A stretch of 64,000 nt of DNA from Castellaniella sp049651205 (lineage in GTDB: Bacteria > Pseudomonadota > Gammaproteobacteria > Burkholderiales > Burkholderiaceae_B). Every line of letters starts with the position of its first letter. Positions within the stretch are counted from its first letter, which is position 1. Of this stretch, positions 43,477 to 52,669 are shown piece by piece. The DNA is taken from contig NZ_JBASBR010000004.1 of NCBI RefSeq assembly GCF_049651205.1, positions 248,001-312,000 on the forward strand, read 5' to 3'. The position numbers and the translations under genes were made by a program. Under the pieces are notes generated by a model, which saw nothing but the letters and a program-made list of their open reading frames with translations, ran no database searches and was not told the DNA's origin.

Positions 43477-44816
43477 TCCCCCCGGCCCCGAACACGGTGG
43501 CCAAGCCTTTGCGCCGGACGATGATTACCGCCGGCTGCACCCTGCTGGCGCTATCCGTGATGCCACGGCATGCCAACGCGGCCACGATTGTGGCCGTGCG
43601 CACTTGGCCGGCAGACGAATACACGCGGGTAACGCTTGAGATGGACTCGGATCTCAAGGCCGAGCACTTTATGCTGCAGAACCCGTTTCGTCTGGTGGTG
43701 GACATCGACGGCTTGCGACTGAATGCCGGCATCAACCGCCTGATTTCACAGATCAAACCCAACGATCCCTATATCCGCTCGGTGCGAGTGGGGCAAAACC
43801 GCCCCGATGTGGTGCGCCTGGTGTTCGACCTGAAGCAGGATGTGGCACCACAAGTGTTTACGCTTAAGCCAATTGGCGAATACAAATACCGGCTGGTGCT
43901 TGATCTTTACCCCAAGGTTGCCCAAGACCCGCTGATGGCCTTGCTGAAGGATGCGCAAAACGATCCTTTGGCCGGTATTCTCGAGAGCCTGGCGCAAAAC
44001 AGCCCCTCCGAGGCTCCCGTGCCCTCGGTGCAAGGGCAAGAGCTGCCCCCGTCGGCCAAGCAACCGCCACCCGTGGCCTTGTCACCCAAGCCCAGGCTGC
44101 CCAAGCGGCAGGATCGCCCGGTGTTGATTGCACTGGACCCCGGCCATGGCGGCGAAGATCCCGGCGCCACGGGGCGGCGCGGCACGCACGAAAAAGACAT
44201 CGTGTTGCAGATTGCCAAGCGCTTGAAAAAAATGATCGATGCGCAGCCCAATATGCGCGCGTACCTGACGCGAGACCGCGATTATTTTGTGCCCCTTAAC
44301 GTACGGGTACAAAAGGCCCGGCGCGTGCAGGCAGATTTGTTTATCTCCATCCACGCCGACGCCTGGATCAAGCCCTCGGCACGCGGGTCATCGGTATGGG
44401 CCCTGTCTGAACACGGCGCCACCAGCTCGGCGGCCCGCTGGCTGGCCAAGAAAGAAAACGATGCCGATTTGATTGGCGGCGTGAACCTGGGTGCGCACAA
44501 CGCCCAGGTGGCCAAGGTGTTGCTGGATCTATCCACCGGCGCGCAGATCAGCGACTCGATCAACGTGGGTACGCGGGTGCTGCGCGAGATCGGCAAGATC
44601 AACCGCCTGCACAAAAATCATATCGAGCGCGCCGGGTTTGCCGTACTAAAAGCACCCGACATTCCGTCCATCCTGGTGGAGACCGCGTTTATCAGCAATC
44701 CCGAAGAAGAATCGCTGCTGCGCACCCCGGCGCACCAGCAAAAGATTGCCCGGGCGGTGCTCAGTGGCGTACAGGATTACTTCGCGGCCAATCCGGCGCT
44801 GGCGCGACGCGCCTAG
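43443..44816 (+). CDS. amiC: N-acetylmuramoyl-L-alanine amidase AmiC type
   Basis: A 457-residue periplasmic zinc amidase that cleaves septal peptidoglycan for daughter-cell separation. The N-terminus PLRRTMITAGCTLLALSV is a twin-arginine-type signal. The AMIN domain (about 45-150) targets the septum. A proline-rich linker (about 180-225) leads to the Amidase_3 domain, with ALDPGHGGEDPGATG (zinc His), KDIVLQIAKRL (zinc Glu region), ISIHADAW (zinc His) and VETAFISNPEEE (catalytic Glu). The start at 43443 follows AAAAGGA; it overlaps the end of tsaE. Its stop shares a CTAG with the convergent dedA stop. Confidence 0.92.
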   Translation: MADAPTPIANLIPPAPNTVAKPLRRTMITAGCTLLALSVMPRHANAATIVAVRTWPADEYTRVTLEMDSDLKAEHFMLQNPFRLVVDIDGLRLNAGINRLISQIKPNDPYIRSVRVGQNRPDVVRLVFDLKQDVAPQVFTLKPIGEYKYRLVLDLYPKVAQDPLMALLKDAQNDPLAGILESLAQNSPSEAPVPSVQGQELPPSAKQPPPVALSPKPRLPKRQDRPVLIALDPGHGGEDPGATGRRGTHEKDIVLQIAKRLKKMIDAQPNMRAYLTRDRDYFVPLNVRVQKARRVQADLFISIHADAWIKPSARGSSVWALSEHGATSSAARWLAKKENDADLIGGVNLGAHNAQVAKVLLDLSTGAQISDSINVGTRVLREIGKINRLHKNHIERAGFAVLKAPDIPSILVETAFISNPEEESLLRTPAHQQKIARAVLSGVQDYFAANPALARRA

Positions 44817-45460
44817 GTGGCCTTGGACGAATCCTTACCGCGCAGGAGTTTCCACAGCACCCCCAGCACAGCCGGGATGGCGGCCGCCCCGATACCAATA
44901 AGCACAATGGTATTGAGATGCTCTTTGATGATGGGCACGTTGCCAAAAAAATACCCCAGCGTGATCAGGCCAACGATCCAGCCAACGGCCCCCACGGCGT
45001 TATAAAACTGAAACAGACCCACACGCATGCCGGCCACACCGGCCACAAACGGGGCAAAGGTGCGAAACAGCGGCAAAAAACGCGACAGCACGATGGTTTT
45101 GCCGCCGTGTTTTTCGTAGAAGGCATGGGTTTTAAGCAAGGCCTTGCGATCGAGAAAGCGGTAATCGTGCGAAAACACCTTGGGCCCGATGTAGCGCCCC
45201 ACCGAGTAATTAACCGTGTTGCCCAAAATGGCTGCCACCACCAAAATACCGGCCATCAGCACGGGATCCAGATGGCCCGTGGCCCCAAATGCACCGGCGA
45301 TAAAGAGCAAAGAATCGCCCGGCAAAAAGGGCAAGACCACCAGGCCGGTTTCACCAAAAATGATGAGGGCCAGGATCAGGTAGATCCAGGCGCCGTATTG
45401 GGCCACCCACACACCCAGAGACTGATCAATATTAAGCAGCAGATGAAAGAATTCGGCCAT
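44813..45460 (-). CDS. DedA-family membrane protein
   Basis: A 215-residue inner-membrane protein of the DedA/SNARE-associated (VTT) superfamily; members flip undecaprenyl-phosphate or phospholipids. Key motifs are present: FGETGLVVLPFLPGDSLLF with the essential acidic residue, and the amphipathic FYEKHGGKTIVLSRFLPLFRTFAPFVAG with two arginines required in E. coli DedA proteins. The start is ATG 45460 (MAEFFHLL); a start four codons earlier is possible. It is convergent with amiC and divergent from mutL. Confidence 0.88.
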   Translation of the reverse strand: MAEFFHLLLNIDQSLGVWVAQYGAWIYLILALIIFGETGLVVLPFLPGDSLLFIAGAFGATGHLDPVLMAGILVVAAILGNTVNYSVGRYIGPKVFSHDYRFLDRKALLKTHAFYEKHGGKTIVLSRFLPLFRTFAPFVAGVAGMRVGLFQFYNAVGAVGWIVGLITLGYFFGNVPIIKEHLNTIVLIGIGAAAIPAVLGVLWKLLRGKDSSKAT

Positions 45461-45505
45461 GGCCGTGTGCAACCTCTAGAAGTTAGTGCGCGGCAAAACC
45501 GTCAC

Positions 45506-45511
45506 TATAAT
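45506..45511 (+). promoter_or_regulatory. Perfect -10 hexamer immediately before mutL
   Basis: TATAAT lies 7 bases before the mutL ATG (45519). If it is used, transcription would start at or next to the A of the ATG, giving a leaderless mRNA. No TTGACA-like -35 is visible at 17-base spacing. Confidence 0.35.
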
Positions 45512-45518
45512 CGTTTTC

Positions 45519-47540
45519 ATGACGCGACCCATCACTGCCCTGCCCGACACGCTGATCAGCCAGATTGCTGCCGGCGAAGTCATCGAACGCCCAGCCTCCG
45601 TACTTAAAGAATTGCTGGAAAACGCACTGGATGCGGGCGCGCGCGCCATTGAAATCCGGCTGGACGGCGGTGGCATCCGACGCATCCTGGTGGCCGACGA
45701 CGGTCATGGCATTGCCTCGGCGCAACTGGGGCTGGCGCTGCAACGGCACGCCACCAGCAAGATTGGCTCTTTGGCCGAGCTCGAATCCGTGGCCACCATG
45801 GGGTTTCGGGGTGAAGCATTGGCGTCGATTGCGTCGGTGGCCCAGCTCACACTCACCTCCCGCACAGCGGATGGCGAGCAAGCCTGGCAGCTCAGCCCCG
45901 GGCAGACGCAGCCCTCGGCCGCGGCGGGCCCCGTGGGCACCCGCGTAGACGTGCGCCAGCTGTTTGACCATATCCCCGCACGGCGCAAGTTTTTGCGCTC
46001 CGAGGCCACTGAATATGGCCACTGCCTGGATGCCATCGAGCGGATTGCGCTCTCGCATCCGGAGATTGCCTTGCGGGTGTTTCATAACGACAAACCACAG
46101 CGCAACTGGCTGGCCACCGATATCCAGGGCCGCATCCGCGACGTGCTGGGAGCCGAGTTTCAGGCACAAAGCCTGCCGGTGTCTTGTGAACAGGGCCTGA
46201 TCACCCTGGAGGGCTGCATTACGCGCCCCACCTTTGCCCGCAACCGGGCCGATCGCCAGTATTTGTACGTGAATGGCCGCTTTGTGCGCGACCGCACGGT
46301 GGGACACGCTGTGCGTCAGGCCTACGCCGACGTGCTGCACGGCGACCGCCAGCCCGCGTATGTGCTGTTTTTGGGGGTGGATCCCACCGGGGTAGATGTG
46401 AACGTGCACCCCGCCAAAAGCGAGGTGCGGTTTCGCGACAGCGGGGCGGTGCACCGCTATGTGGCGCAATCGCTGGGGCAAGTGCTGGCACAGCGCGGTG
46501 GCGCAGCCGGCGAGGCCGCAGATACGCTGCCTGCGCCTGGCCGGGAGGGTATTCCGCCGGGAGGCGGGGCAGCAGGGGCATCAGGGGATGACAACGGATC
46601 TCGGCCTGGAGGCGCTACCGGCACTCACACTGGATCTGGCATTGCAGGCGGGCAGCATGGCCCAGCGGCGTGGAATACGCCTGTCAGTGGCGGCAAGCCT
46701 GGCCGCTATCCAGGGCAGGTGCCGGTGCAACAACGCTTTGCCATGCACGACACCACACCCAACGTTGATTGGCGAGACCTCTATCGTCCGCTGGACGCGG
46801 GCGACCTGGCCGCACCAGCGGGCGGGGACGCATGGCCAAGCGGGCTGATCAGGCCCACGACAGGGCAGGCAGCCAGCGGCTTGATGGCACCCGCGGACGG
46901 GCAATCATCAGGAGTGCCAACGGCGATAGCAGGCAGACACGCCAGCCAGGCCGATGAGATGCCGCTGGGGATGGCGCTGGGCCAGTTGCACGGTGTGTAT
47001 ATCCTGGCGCAAAACGCGCATGGGCTGGTGCTGGTGGACATGCACGCCGCACACGAGCGCGTGGTGTACGAGCGCCTGAAGCTTGGCCTGGATCAGGCAT
47101 CCTTGCCCGCCCAGGATCTGCTGGTACCCGTGGTGCTTAGCGTCAGCGAGACCCAGGTGGCGATTGCCCAGGAACACCAGGACACCCTGGATCAACTGGG
47201 CCTGCGCATCCGTGCCACCGGCCCGGCATCGCTGGCCGTGCGGGCGGTGCCTGCCCTATTGGCCCAGGGCGATATCGAATCCCTGGCGCGCGGTGTGCTG
47301 GCCGATGTCGAACGCTTTGGGCAATCAGCCCGCCTCACCGAGCAACGCAACGAGCTGCTGTCCACCATGGCCTGCCATGGCGCCATCCGTGCCAACCGCC
47401 GCCTGACGCTGGATGAAATGAACGCCTTGCTGCGGCAAATGGAGCGCACCGAACGTGCCGACCAATGCAACCACGGGCGCCCCACCTGGTTTCAATGGAG
47501 CCTGGCCGACCTGGACAAGCTGTTTATGCGGGGCCAATAG
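45519..47540 (+). CDS. mutL: DNA mismatch repair protein MutL (endonuclease type)
   Basis: A 673-residue mismatch repair coordinator. The GHKL ATPase domain (about 1-330) has AAGEVIERPASVLKELLENA, DDGHGI, TMGFRGEALASI and the GTRVDV segment. A low-complexity G/A/P-rich linker (about 330-480) follows. The C-terminal dimer domain contains DMHAAHERVVYE at residue 507, which fits the D-[M/Q]-H-A-x2-E-x4-E metal motif of MutL endonucleases in bacteria lacking MutH. CNHGRPTW is the conserved C-terminal zinc-site text. ATG 45519 yields the standard MTRPITALP start. Confidence 0.94.
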   Translation: MTRPITALPDTLISQIAAGEVIERPASVLKELLENALDAGARAIEIRLDGGGIRRILVADDGHGIASAQLGLALQRHATSKIGSLAELESVATMGFRGEALASIASVAQLTLTSRTADGEQAWQLSPGQTQPSAAAGPVGTRVDVRQLFDHIPARRKFLRSEATEYGHCLDAIERIALSHPEIALRVFHNDKPQRNWLATDIQGRIRDVLGAEFQAQSLPVSCEQGLITLEGCITRPTFARNRADRQYLYVNGRFVRDRTVGHAVRQAYADVLHGDRQPAYVLFLGVDPTGVDVNVHPAKSEVRFRDSGAVHRYVAQSLGQVLAQRGGAAGEAADTLPAPGREGIPPGGGAAGASGDDNGSRPGGATGTHTGSGIAGGQHGPAAWNTPVSGGKPGRYPGQVPVQQRFAMHDTTPNVDWRDLYRPLDAGDLAAPAGGDAWPSGLIRPTTGQAASGLMAPADGQSSGVPTAIAGRHASQADEMPLGMALGQLHGVYILAQNAHGLVLVDMHAAHERVVYERLKLGLDQASLPAQDLLVPVVLSVSETQVAIAQEHQDTLDQLGLRIRATGPASLAVRAVPALLAQGDIESLARGVLADVERFGQSARLTEQRNELLSTMACHGAIRANRRLTLDEMNALLRQMERTERADQCNHGRPTWFQWSLADLDKLFMRGQ

Positions 47541-47563
47541 AACCAGACCAACCTGGCACCTAT

Positions 47564-47674
47564 AACAACTGTTCCCTTCTGACAACGACCGTCCTGATGC
47601 TGACGGCCACCCCACCGATTTTTAACCACCGCTGCCTGCTCCTGACAACGACCGCCCTCATTTTGACTGCCTCT
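47564..47674 (+). repeat. Imperfect tandem duplication between mutL and miaA
   Basis: Two related units lie 60-63 bases apart. CTGACAACGACCG at 47579-47591 recurs exactly at 47642-47654. The flanks also match: AACAACTG.TCCCT before the first and AACCACCGCTGCCT before the second; CTGATGCTGACGGCC after the first and CTCATTTTGACTGCC after the second. In one frame both units read LLTTT-V/A-L-x-LTA. It fills most of the 145-base spacer. Confidence 0.6.
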
Positions 47675-47685
47675 GTACTGACTGA

Positions 47686-48633
47686 ATGAATTCAAACGCC
47701 TCTCCCCTGCTGATCTGCCTGGCCGGGCCCACAGCCTCGGGCAAATCGGCGGCCTCGATGGCCCTGGCCGCACGCTGGCCCATCGAAATCATCGTGATGG
47801 ATTCGGCCACGATCTACCGGGGCATGGACATCGGCACGGCCAAGCCGGATCCCCAGGAACAAGCACAAGTGCCTCACCATCTGCTGGATATCCGCGACCC
47901 GGCGCAGGCGTATTCCGCCGCCGAGTTCGCCCAGGATGCGGCGGCGCTGGTTCAAGCCATCCACCAGCGTGGCCGGATTCCGATTTTGTGCGGCGGCACC
48001 ATGCTGTATTACAAGGCGCTGCGCGAAGGGCTACATGCTCTGCCACCGGCCGACCCCGCCATCCGCCAGGCCTTGGATGAAGAAGCCCGCGAGCGCGGCT
48101 GGCCGGCATTGCATGCAGAGCTGGCGCGCGTGGATGCAATCACCGCCGCCCGTCTGGCACCCAACGACAGCCAGCGCCTGCAACGCGCCCTGGAGATCTG
48201 GCGCACCAGCGGCCGCCCGATGAGCGACTGGCTGGCGCAGGCCTCCCAGCCGGTGCTGCCGGATTGGCAATTTTTAACCATCAGCCTGGAGCCCTCCGAC
48301 CGGCTGGTGCTGCATCGCCGGATTGCGCAACGCTACGAGGCCATGATGGGCGCCGGCTTGCTGGACGAAGTGCGTGCCCTGCATGCGCGGGCCGACCTGC
48401 ACCCGGGGCTGCCTTCCATCCGCTGCGTGGGCTACCGCCAGCTGTGGGAGTACCTGGATGGTGACACATCGCTGGACGAGGCTGTCGAGCGGGCGATTGC
48501 AGCCACCCGCCAGCTGGCCAAGCGGCAAATTACCTGGCTGCGCGCCTTACCCGAGCGGCTAACGGTGGACTGCCTGGCCGATGATGCAGCCGGGCAGGTT
48601 TTGCGACACTGCGCACAGGTTCTGAAAGTGTGA
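47686..48633 (+). CDS. miaA: tRNA dimethylallyltransferase MiaA
   Basis: A 315-residue enzyme that prenylates A37 of tRNAs reading UNN codons, using dimethylallyl diphosphate. The P-loop is GPTASGKSAA at about residues 14-23. It is followed by DSATIYRGMDIGTAKPD, HHLLDIRDPAQAYSAAEF, GGTMLYYKAL, and late TRQLAKRQITWLR. The family text usually has DSR or DSA at the first of these. The start is ATG 47686, directly after the duplicated spacer. It has its own spacer from mutL, although mutL-miaA pairing is common. Confidence 0.95.
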   Translation: MNSNASPLLICLAGPTASGKSAASMALAARWPIEIIVMDSATIYRGMDIGTAKPDPQEQAQVPHHLLDIRDPAQAYSAAEFAQDAAALVQAIHQRGRIPILCGGTMLYYKALREGLHALPPADPAIRQALDEEARERGWPALHAELARVDAITAARLAPNDSQRLQRALEIWRTSGRPMSDWLAQASQPVLPDWQFLTISLEPSDRLVLHRRIAQRYEAMMGAGLLDEVRALHARADLHPGLPSIRCVGYRQLWEYLDGDTSLDEAVERAIAATRQLAKRQITWLRALPERLTVDCLADDAAGQVLRHCAQVLKV

Positions 48634-48722
48634 TCAGGCAGACTTGGTTGCCCGAGGGATCCCGCATCGTTTGGCCTGAAGGAATCGCTGCAATGCGCAG
48701 GCCACCTACTGACAGGAATACT

Positions 48723-48749
48723 GCAAACCGGTGATCCACACCGGTTTGC
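48723..48749. terminator. Stem-loop between convergent miaA and purM
   Basis: GCAAACCGGTG (48723-48733) and CACCGGTTTGC (48739-48749) form a perfect 11-bp stem with a 5-base ATCCA loop. It lies between the stops of miaA and purM. No long U-tract follows on either strand, so it is a likely but not certain terminator. Confidence 0.6.
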
Positions 48750-48756
48750 TTGCCGC

Positions 48757-49806
48757 TTAATCCACCAGGGTTTGCGCCCCGCCGGCTGCCTGGGGCTGGA
48801 TCTGGCCCAATGTATAAACGGTTTCGCCCTGGGCCCTGAAGGTGGCTGTGATGGCATCGGCCTGGGCGCTATCCACCACCAGCACCATACCGATGCCGCA
48901 GTTGAATACGCGGGCCATTTCGGCGTCGGCCACGCCGCCTTGGGCCTGTAGCCACTGAAACAGCACCGGCCATTGCCAGGCATCGCGATACAGGTGGGCG
49001 CACAGCCCCGGACGCAGGATGCGGGGGATGTTTTCGAGCAGGCCGCCGCCCGTGATATGTGCCAGGCCCTTGATGGCGCGACCGTGCGCAGCCAGCGCGG
49101 CCAGCACCGATTTGACGTAAATGCGCGTGGGGGCCATGACGACATCGCCCAGTGGGCGGCCGTCCAGCTCTTGCTGGGGCTGCGCACCAGCATGCTGCAA
49201 AATCTTGCGCACCAGCGAATACCCGTTGGAGTGCGCCCCGCTGGAGGCCAAGCCCAGGACCGTATCGCCCTCGGCAATATCAGCGCCGTCGATGATGGCG
49301 GATTTTTCGACTGCGCCCACAGCAAACCCGGCCAGATCGTATTCGCCATCGGGATACATGCCAGGCATCTCTGCGGTTTCGCCACCGATCAGGGCACAGC
49401 CGGCAAGCTCGCAGCCACGGGCAATGCCGCCCACCACCTGCGCAGCGGTATCCACGGACAGCTTGCCGCAGGCAAAGTAATCCAGGAAATACAGGGGCTC
49501 GGCCCCTTGAACCAGGATATCGTTGACGCTCATGGCGACCAGGTCGATACCCACAGTGTCGTGTCGCTGCCACTCGAAGGCCAGGCGCAACTTGGTGCCC
49601 ACCCCGTCGGTGCCAGACACCAGCACCGGCTGCTTGAGGTGACTGGGCAACTCGAACAAAGCTCCAAAACCACCAATGCCAGCCATCACACCCGGGCGCA
49701 TGGTGCGTGCGGCCAGGGGCTTGATGCGGTCGACCAGTGCGTCGCCCGCGTCGATGTCGACGCCGGCTTCGCGATAAGTAAAGGAGGGGGGATTGCCTGA
49801 TGTCAT
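48757..49806 (-). CDS. purM: Phosphoribosylformylglycinamidine cyclo-ligase PurM
   Basis: A 349-residue AIR synthetase, fifth step of purine synthesis, ATP-dependent ring closure. Markers: the N-terminal TYREAGVDIDAGDALVDRI, SGTDGVGTKLRLAFE (ATP/phosphate loop), DLVAMSVNDILVQGAEPLYFLDYFA, IGGETAEMPGMY, and late HITGGGLLENIPRIL. The start is ATG 49806 (MTSGNPPSF); an ATG 14 codons upstream has no homology. It is divergent from hda with a 62-base spacer. Confidence 0.96.
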   Translation of the reverse strand: MTSGNPPSFTYREAGVDIDAGDALVDRIKPLAARTMRPGVMAGIGGFGALFELPSHLKQPVLVSGTDGVGTKLRLAFEWQRHDTVGIDLVAMSVNDILVQGAEPLYFLDYFACGKLSVDTAAQVVGGIARGCELAGCALIGGETAEMPGMYPDGEYDLAGFAVGAVEKSAIIDGADIAEGDTVLGLASSGAHSNGYSLVRKILQHAGAQPQQELDGRPLGDVVMAPTRIYVKSVLAALAAHGRAIKGLAHITGGGLLENIPRILRPGLCAHLYRDAWQWPVLFQWLQAQGGVADAEMARVFNCGIGMVLVVDSAQADAITATFRAQGETVYTLGQIQPQAAGGAQTLVD

Positions 49807-49868
49807 GAGAAAAGCCGCCGAATGTGCAAAAATTGCAGGTTTGGACAATAGAGTGGCCTGATTTTACG

Positions 49869-50573
49869 ATGAACTCCGGCCCCATGAGCATGACGCAGCA
49901 ATTGTTACTGGACATCCTGCCAGAAGCACTCCCAAGCCTGGAGCGTTTTGTGGCCGGTACCAACCGTGCTGCCGTAGACGCGGTGTCAGCCCTATCGCCC
50001 GGCCGCGCGGTGTACCTGTGGGGCAGCGTGGGTACCGGACGCAGCCATCTGTTGCGGGCCAGCGCCCATGCACAACAGGGGCTTTACCTGGATGCACGCA
50101 CGCCTGCACACTGGCTGCAGGCACTGGCCACCGACGAAGACCGCGCCCTGACCCTGGTGGCGGTGGACGATGTCAATAATCTGGGCGAAGACGCCCAGGC
50201 TGCACTGTTTGCCCTGTTTAATCGCTGGCGGGCCTCGGCCAGCACCCCGGATGCGTTTGCACTGCTGACAGCGGGCGACCGCGCGCCCCTGACCATGCCG
50301 CTGCGCGAAGACCTGCGCACCCGCCTGGGCTGGGACCTGGTGTTTCGCATCCAGCAACTATCTGATGAAGAGCGCGCCCAGGCCTTGCGCGACCAGGCCT
50401 TGCAACGCGGCCTGAAACTGCCCGACGAAGTGCTGCACTGGATTTTGGTGCACCACGACCGCGACATGGGGCGGCTGATGGCCTTGATGGATCGCCTGGA
50501 TCAATACTCACTGGTACACCATCGCCCGATTACCCTACCCTTACTTAAAGAACTGCTGACACACCATCCATGA
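49869..50573 (+). CDS. hda: DnaA-related regulatory protein Hda
   Basis: A 234-residue AAA+ protein that stimulates ATP hydrolysis by DnaA together with the sliding clamp, preventing over-initiation. MTQQLLLDILPEALPSLERF matches the Hda/DnaA N-terminus. The P-loop reads GSVGTGRSHLLRA, with arginine in the lysine position, as is usual in Hda of this group. VAVDDVNNLG is Walker B, and RLGWDLVFRIQ with LQRGLKL follows. A QxxLxL/F-type clamp-binding text (QQLLLDI) lies at the N-terminus. Start ATG 49869, with an alternative ATG six codons in. Confidence 0.9.
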   Translation: MNSGPMSMTQQLLLDILPEALPSLERFVAGTNRAAVDAVSALSPGRAVYLWGSVGTGRSHLLRASAHAQQGLYLDARTPAHWLQALATDEDRALTLVAVDDVNNLGEDAQAALFALFNRWRASASTPDAFALLTAGDRAPLTMPLREDLRTRLGWDLVFRIQQLSDEERAQALRDQALQRGLKLPDEVLHWILVHHDRDMGRLMALMDRLDQYSLVHHRPITLPLLKELLTHHP

Positions 50574-51274
50574 CCGCACCTTCTCATCTGGCCTTGTTTG
50601 ATCTGGACCACACCCTCCTGCCCTTTGACAGCGATTATCAGTGGGCCGATTTCCTGGCCCGCACCGGCCGGGCGGGCGACCCCGCCACCGCCCAGGCGCG
50701 TAACGATGACCTAATGCGCCGATACAACGAAGGGGTGCTGTCGGCCGAAGAAGCCGCCGACTTCATGCTGGGGCTGCTGACACTGGCAGAGCCCACCCAG
50801 CTGGCACAGTGGCATCAGGATTACATGGCCGCGGTGGTACTGCCGGGGATCCTGCCTGCCGCGCAAGCCCTGGTGGCCGAACACCAGTCACGTGGCGACT
50901 TGTGTGCCATCGTGACAGCCACCAATTCCTTTGTGACTGCCCCCATCGCCCAGGCGCTGGGCATCAGCCACCTGATTGCCACCGTACCACAACAAGATGC
51001 CAATGGCCGCTACACCGGCCGTTTTGAAGGCACTCCCAGCTTCAAGGCCGGCAAAGTACTGCGGGTGCGCAGCTGGCTGGCCGCCCAAGACAGGCAGCTG
51101 GAAGACTTTGCGGAATCCTGGTTCTACAGTGATTCACTGAACGATTTACCGCTGCTCGAGGTGGTGACCCACCCGGTGGCCACCAACCCCAGCCCTGCCC
51201 TGCGCGAGCTTGCAGAAAGCCGTCATTGGCGTGTGCTGGATCTGTTTGCGGACATGCAGGATACAAAGTCTTAA
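50570..51274 (+). CDS. HAD-superfamily phosphatase, SerB-like (subfamily IB)
   Basis: A 234-residue HAD hydrolase. The nucleophile motif is LFDLDHTLLPFDSD (D11, D13), motif II is CAIVTATNSFVTAPIA, the motif III lysine is in FKAGKVLRV, and motif IV is FYSDSLNDLPLL. The helical cap is inserted after motif I. Similar proteins occur between hda and pcnB in other Burkholderiales. The group includes phosphoserine-, histidinol- and phospholipid-phosphate phosphatases, so the substrate stays open. The start overlaps the hda stop by 4 bases. Confidence 0.85.
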   Translation: MTAPSHLALFDLDHTLLPFDSDYQWADFLARTGRAGDPATAQARNDDLMRRYNEGVLSAEEAADFMLGLLTLAEPTQLAQWHQDYMAAVVLPGILPAAQALVAEHQSRGDLCAIVTATNSFVTAPIAQALGISHLIATVPQQDANGRYTGRFEGTPSFKAGKVLRVRSWLAAQDRQLEDFAESWFYSDSLNDLPLLEVVTHPVATNPSPALRELAESRHWRVLDLFADMQDTKS

Positions 51275-51286
51275 AATACGCGCCAT

Positions 51287-52669
51287 ATGCTTAAGCAGAC
51301 CATCAAACATTTCGTCTCGCGGCTTTTCGCCGCGCCGCCCAGTGGCCCGGTGCGCCTGTCACACGACAAGCACGGCATCGACCGCCGACTGGTCTCCCGC
51401 CACGCGATCAAGGTCTGCGAAGTCCTGAACCAGCACGGTTTTGACGCCTACATTGTGGGCGGCGCCGTGCGCGACCTGATCGTTGGCCTGCAACCCAAAG
51501 ACTTCGACGTGGCCACCAACGCCACACCCAACCAGATCCGCCCGCTGTTTCGCCGGGCGCGCATCATCGGCCGGCGCTTTCAGCTGGTGCACGTGGTGTT
51601 TGGCCAGGAGATCATTGAAACCTCCACGTTTCGCGCACCGGCCTCGGGCACACAAGAAACCGACGAGCACGGGCGCATCCTGCGCGACAACGAATTCGGC
51701 ACCCATGAAGAAGACGCCGCGCGGCGTGATTTCACCATCAACGCGCTGTACTACGATCCTCTCAAAGAAGAAGTGATCGACTTCCACCAGGGTGTGGCCG
51801 ATCTTAAAAACCGGGTGGTTCGCATGATTGGCGACCCCGAAACCCGGTTTCGCGAAGACCCGGTCCGCATGCTGCGGGCCCTGCGCTTTCAGGCCAAGCT
51901 GGGGGCGCGCATCGACCCCGCCACCGAGGCTCCCATCAGCCAGTTGGCTTCGCTGATCGAGCACGTGCCAGCCTCACGCCTGTTCGATGAAACCCTCAAG
52001 CTGCTTACCTGTGGCCATGCCATGGATTGCCTACGCGAGCTTCGGCGCTCGGGCCTCACCAAAAGCCTGATCCCCCTGATCGACCGCATTTTTGAAGAAG
52101 AAGGCGGCGAGGCCTTTGTCGAAATCGCACTGTCACGCACAGACGCACGGGTGCGTTCGGGCAAGCCTGTCAGCCCCAGCTTTCTGTTTGCGGCACTGCT
52201 GTGGCGTCTGGTGCAAAAGCGCTGGGTACGGCTGGTGGCACAAGACGTACAGCGCAACGAGGCCCTGATCCGGGCGGCCGACTCCGTCATCGACGAGCAG
52301 ATGGACAAGCTGGCCATCCAGCGCCGGCATCAGGCGGACATGCGCGAAATCTGGCTGATGCAGGCACGTTTTGAGCGTGCTACCGTGCGCTCGATCTGGC
52401 GCATGATGGAGCAGCCGCGGTTTCGTGCCTCGGTGGATTTTCTGCAATTGCGCGCCGAATCCCGCGAAGTGGACAGCGTGCTGGCGCAATGGTGGATGGA
52501 TCTGGCCAACAGCGGCGACGACCACCGCAGCCAGATGATCGACACCTGGCAGGCAGGGCACGCCGGTGCCCGGCGCATCGGGGCCGGCACCACCCGCAAA
52601 CGGCGGCGGCGGCGCAAATCCAGCGGCCACAAAGAAGCGCAGGATAGCGCCCCCGACACTGCTGAATGA
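51287..52669 (+). CDS. pcnB: Poly(A) polymerase I PcnB
   Basis: A 460-residue enzyme that adds 3' poly(A) tails that mark RNAs for decay. The nucleotidyltransferase head has YIVGGAVRDLIVGLQPKDFDVAT (G-G-x-V-R-D and D-x-D), RRFQLVHVVFG, and EEDAARRDFTINALYYDP. The RNA-binding domain has REDPVRMLRALRFQAKLG. The C-terminus ends in a very basic tail (RKRRRRRKSSGHK) as in E. coli PcnB, distinguishing it from tRNA CCA-adding enzyme. It starts 12 bases after the HAD gene and overlaps folK. Confidence 0.93.
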   Translation: MLKQTIKHFVSRLFAAPPSGPVRLSHDKHGIDRRLVSRHAIKVCEVLNQHGFDAYIVGGAVRDLIVGLQPKDFDVATNATPNQIRPLFRRARIIGRRFQLVHVVFGQEIIETSTFRAPASGTQETDEHGRILRDNEFGTHEEDAARRDFTINALYYDPLKEEVIDFHQGVADLKNRVVRMIGDPETRFREDPVRMLRALRFQAKLGARIDPATEAPISQLASLIEHVPASRLFDETLKLLTCGHAMDCLRELRRSGLTKSLIPLIDRIFEEEGGEAFVEIALSRTDARVRSGKPVSPSFLFAALLWRLVQKRWVRLVAQDVQRNEALIRAADSVIDEQMDKLAIQRRHQADMREIWLMQARFERATVRSIWRMMEQPRFRASVDFLQLRAESREVDSVLAQWWMDLANSGDDHRSQMIDTWQAGHAGARRIGAGTTRKRRRRRKSSGHKEAQDSAPDTAE

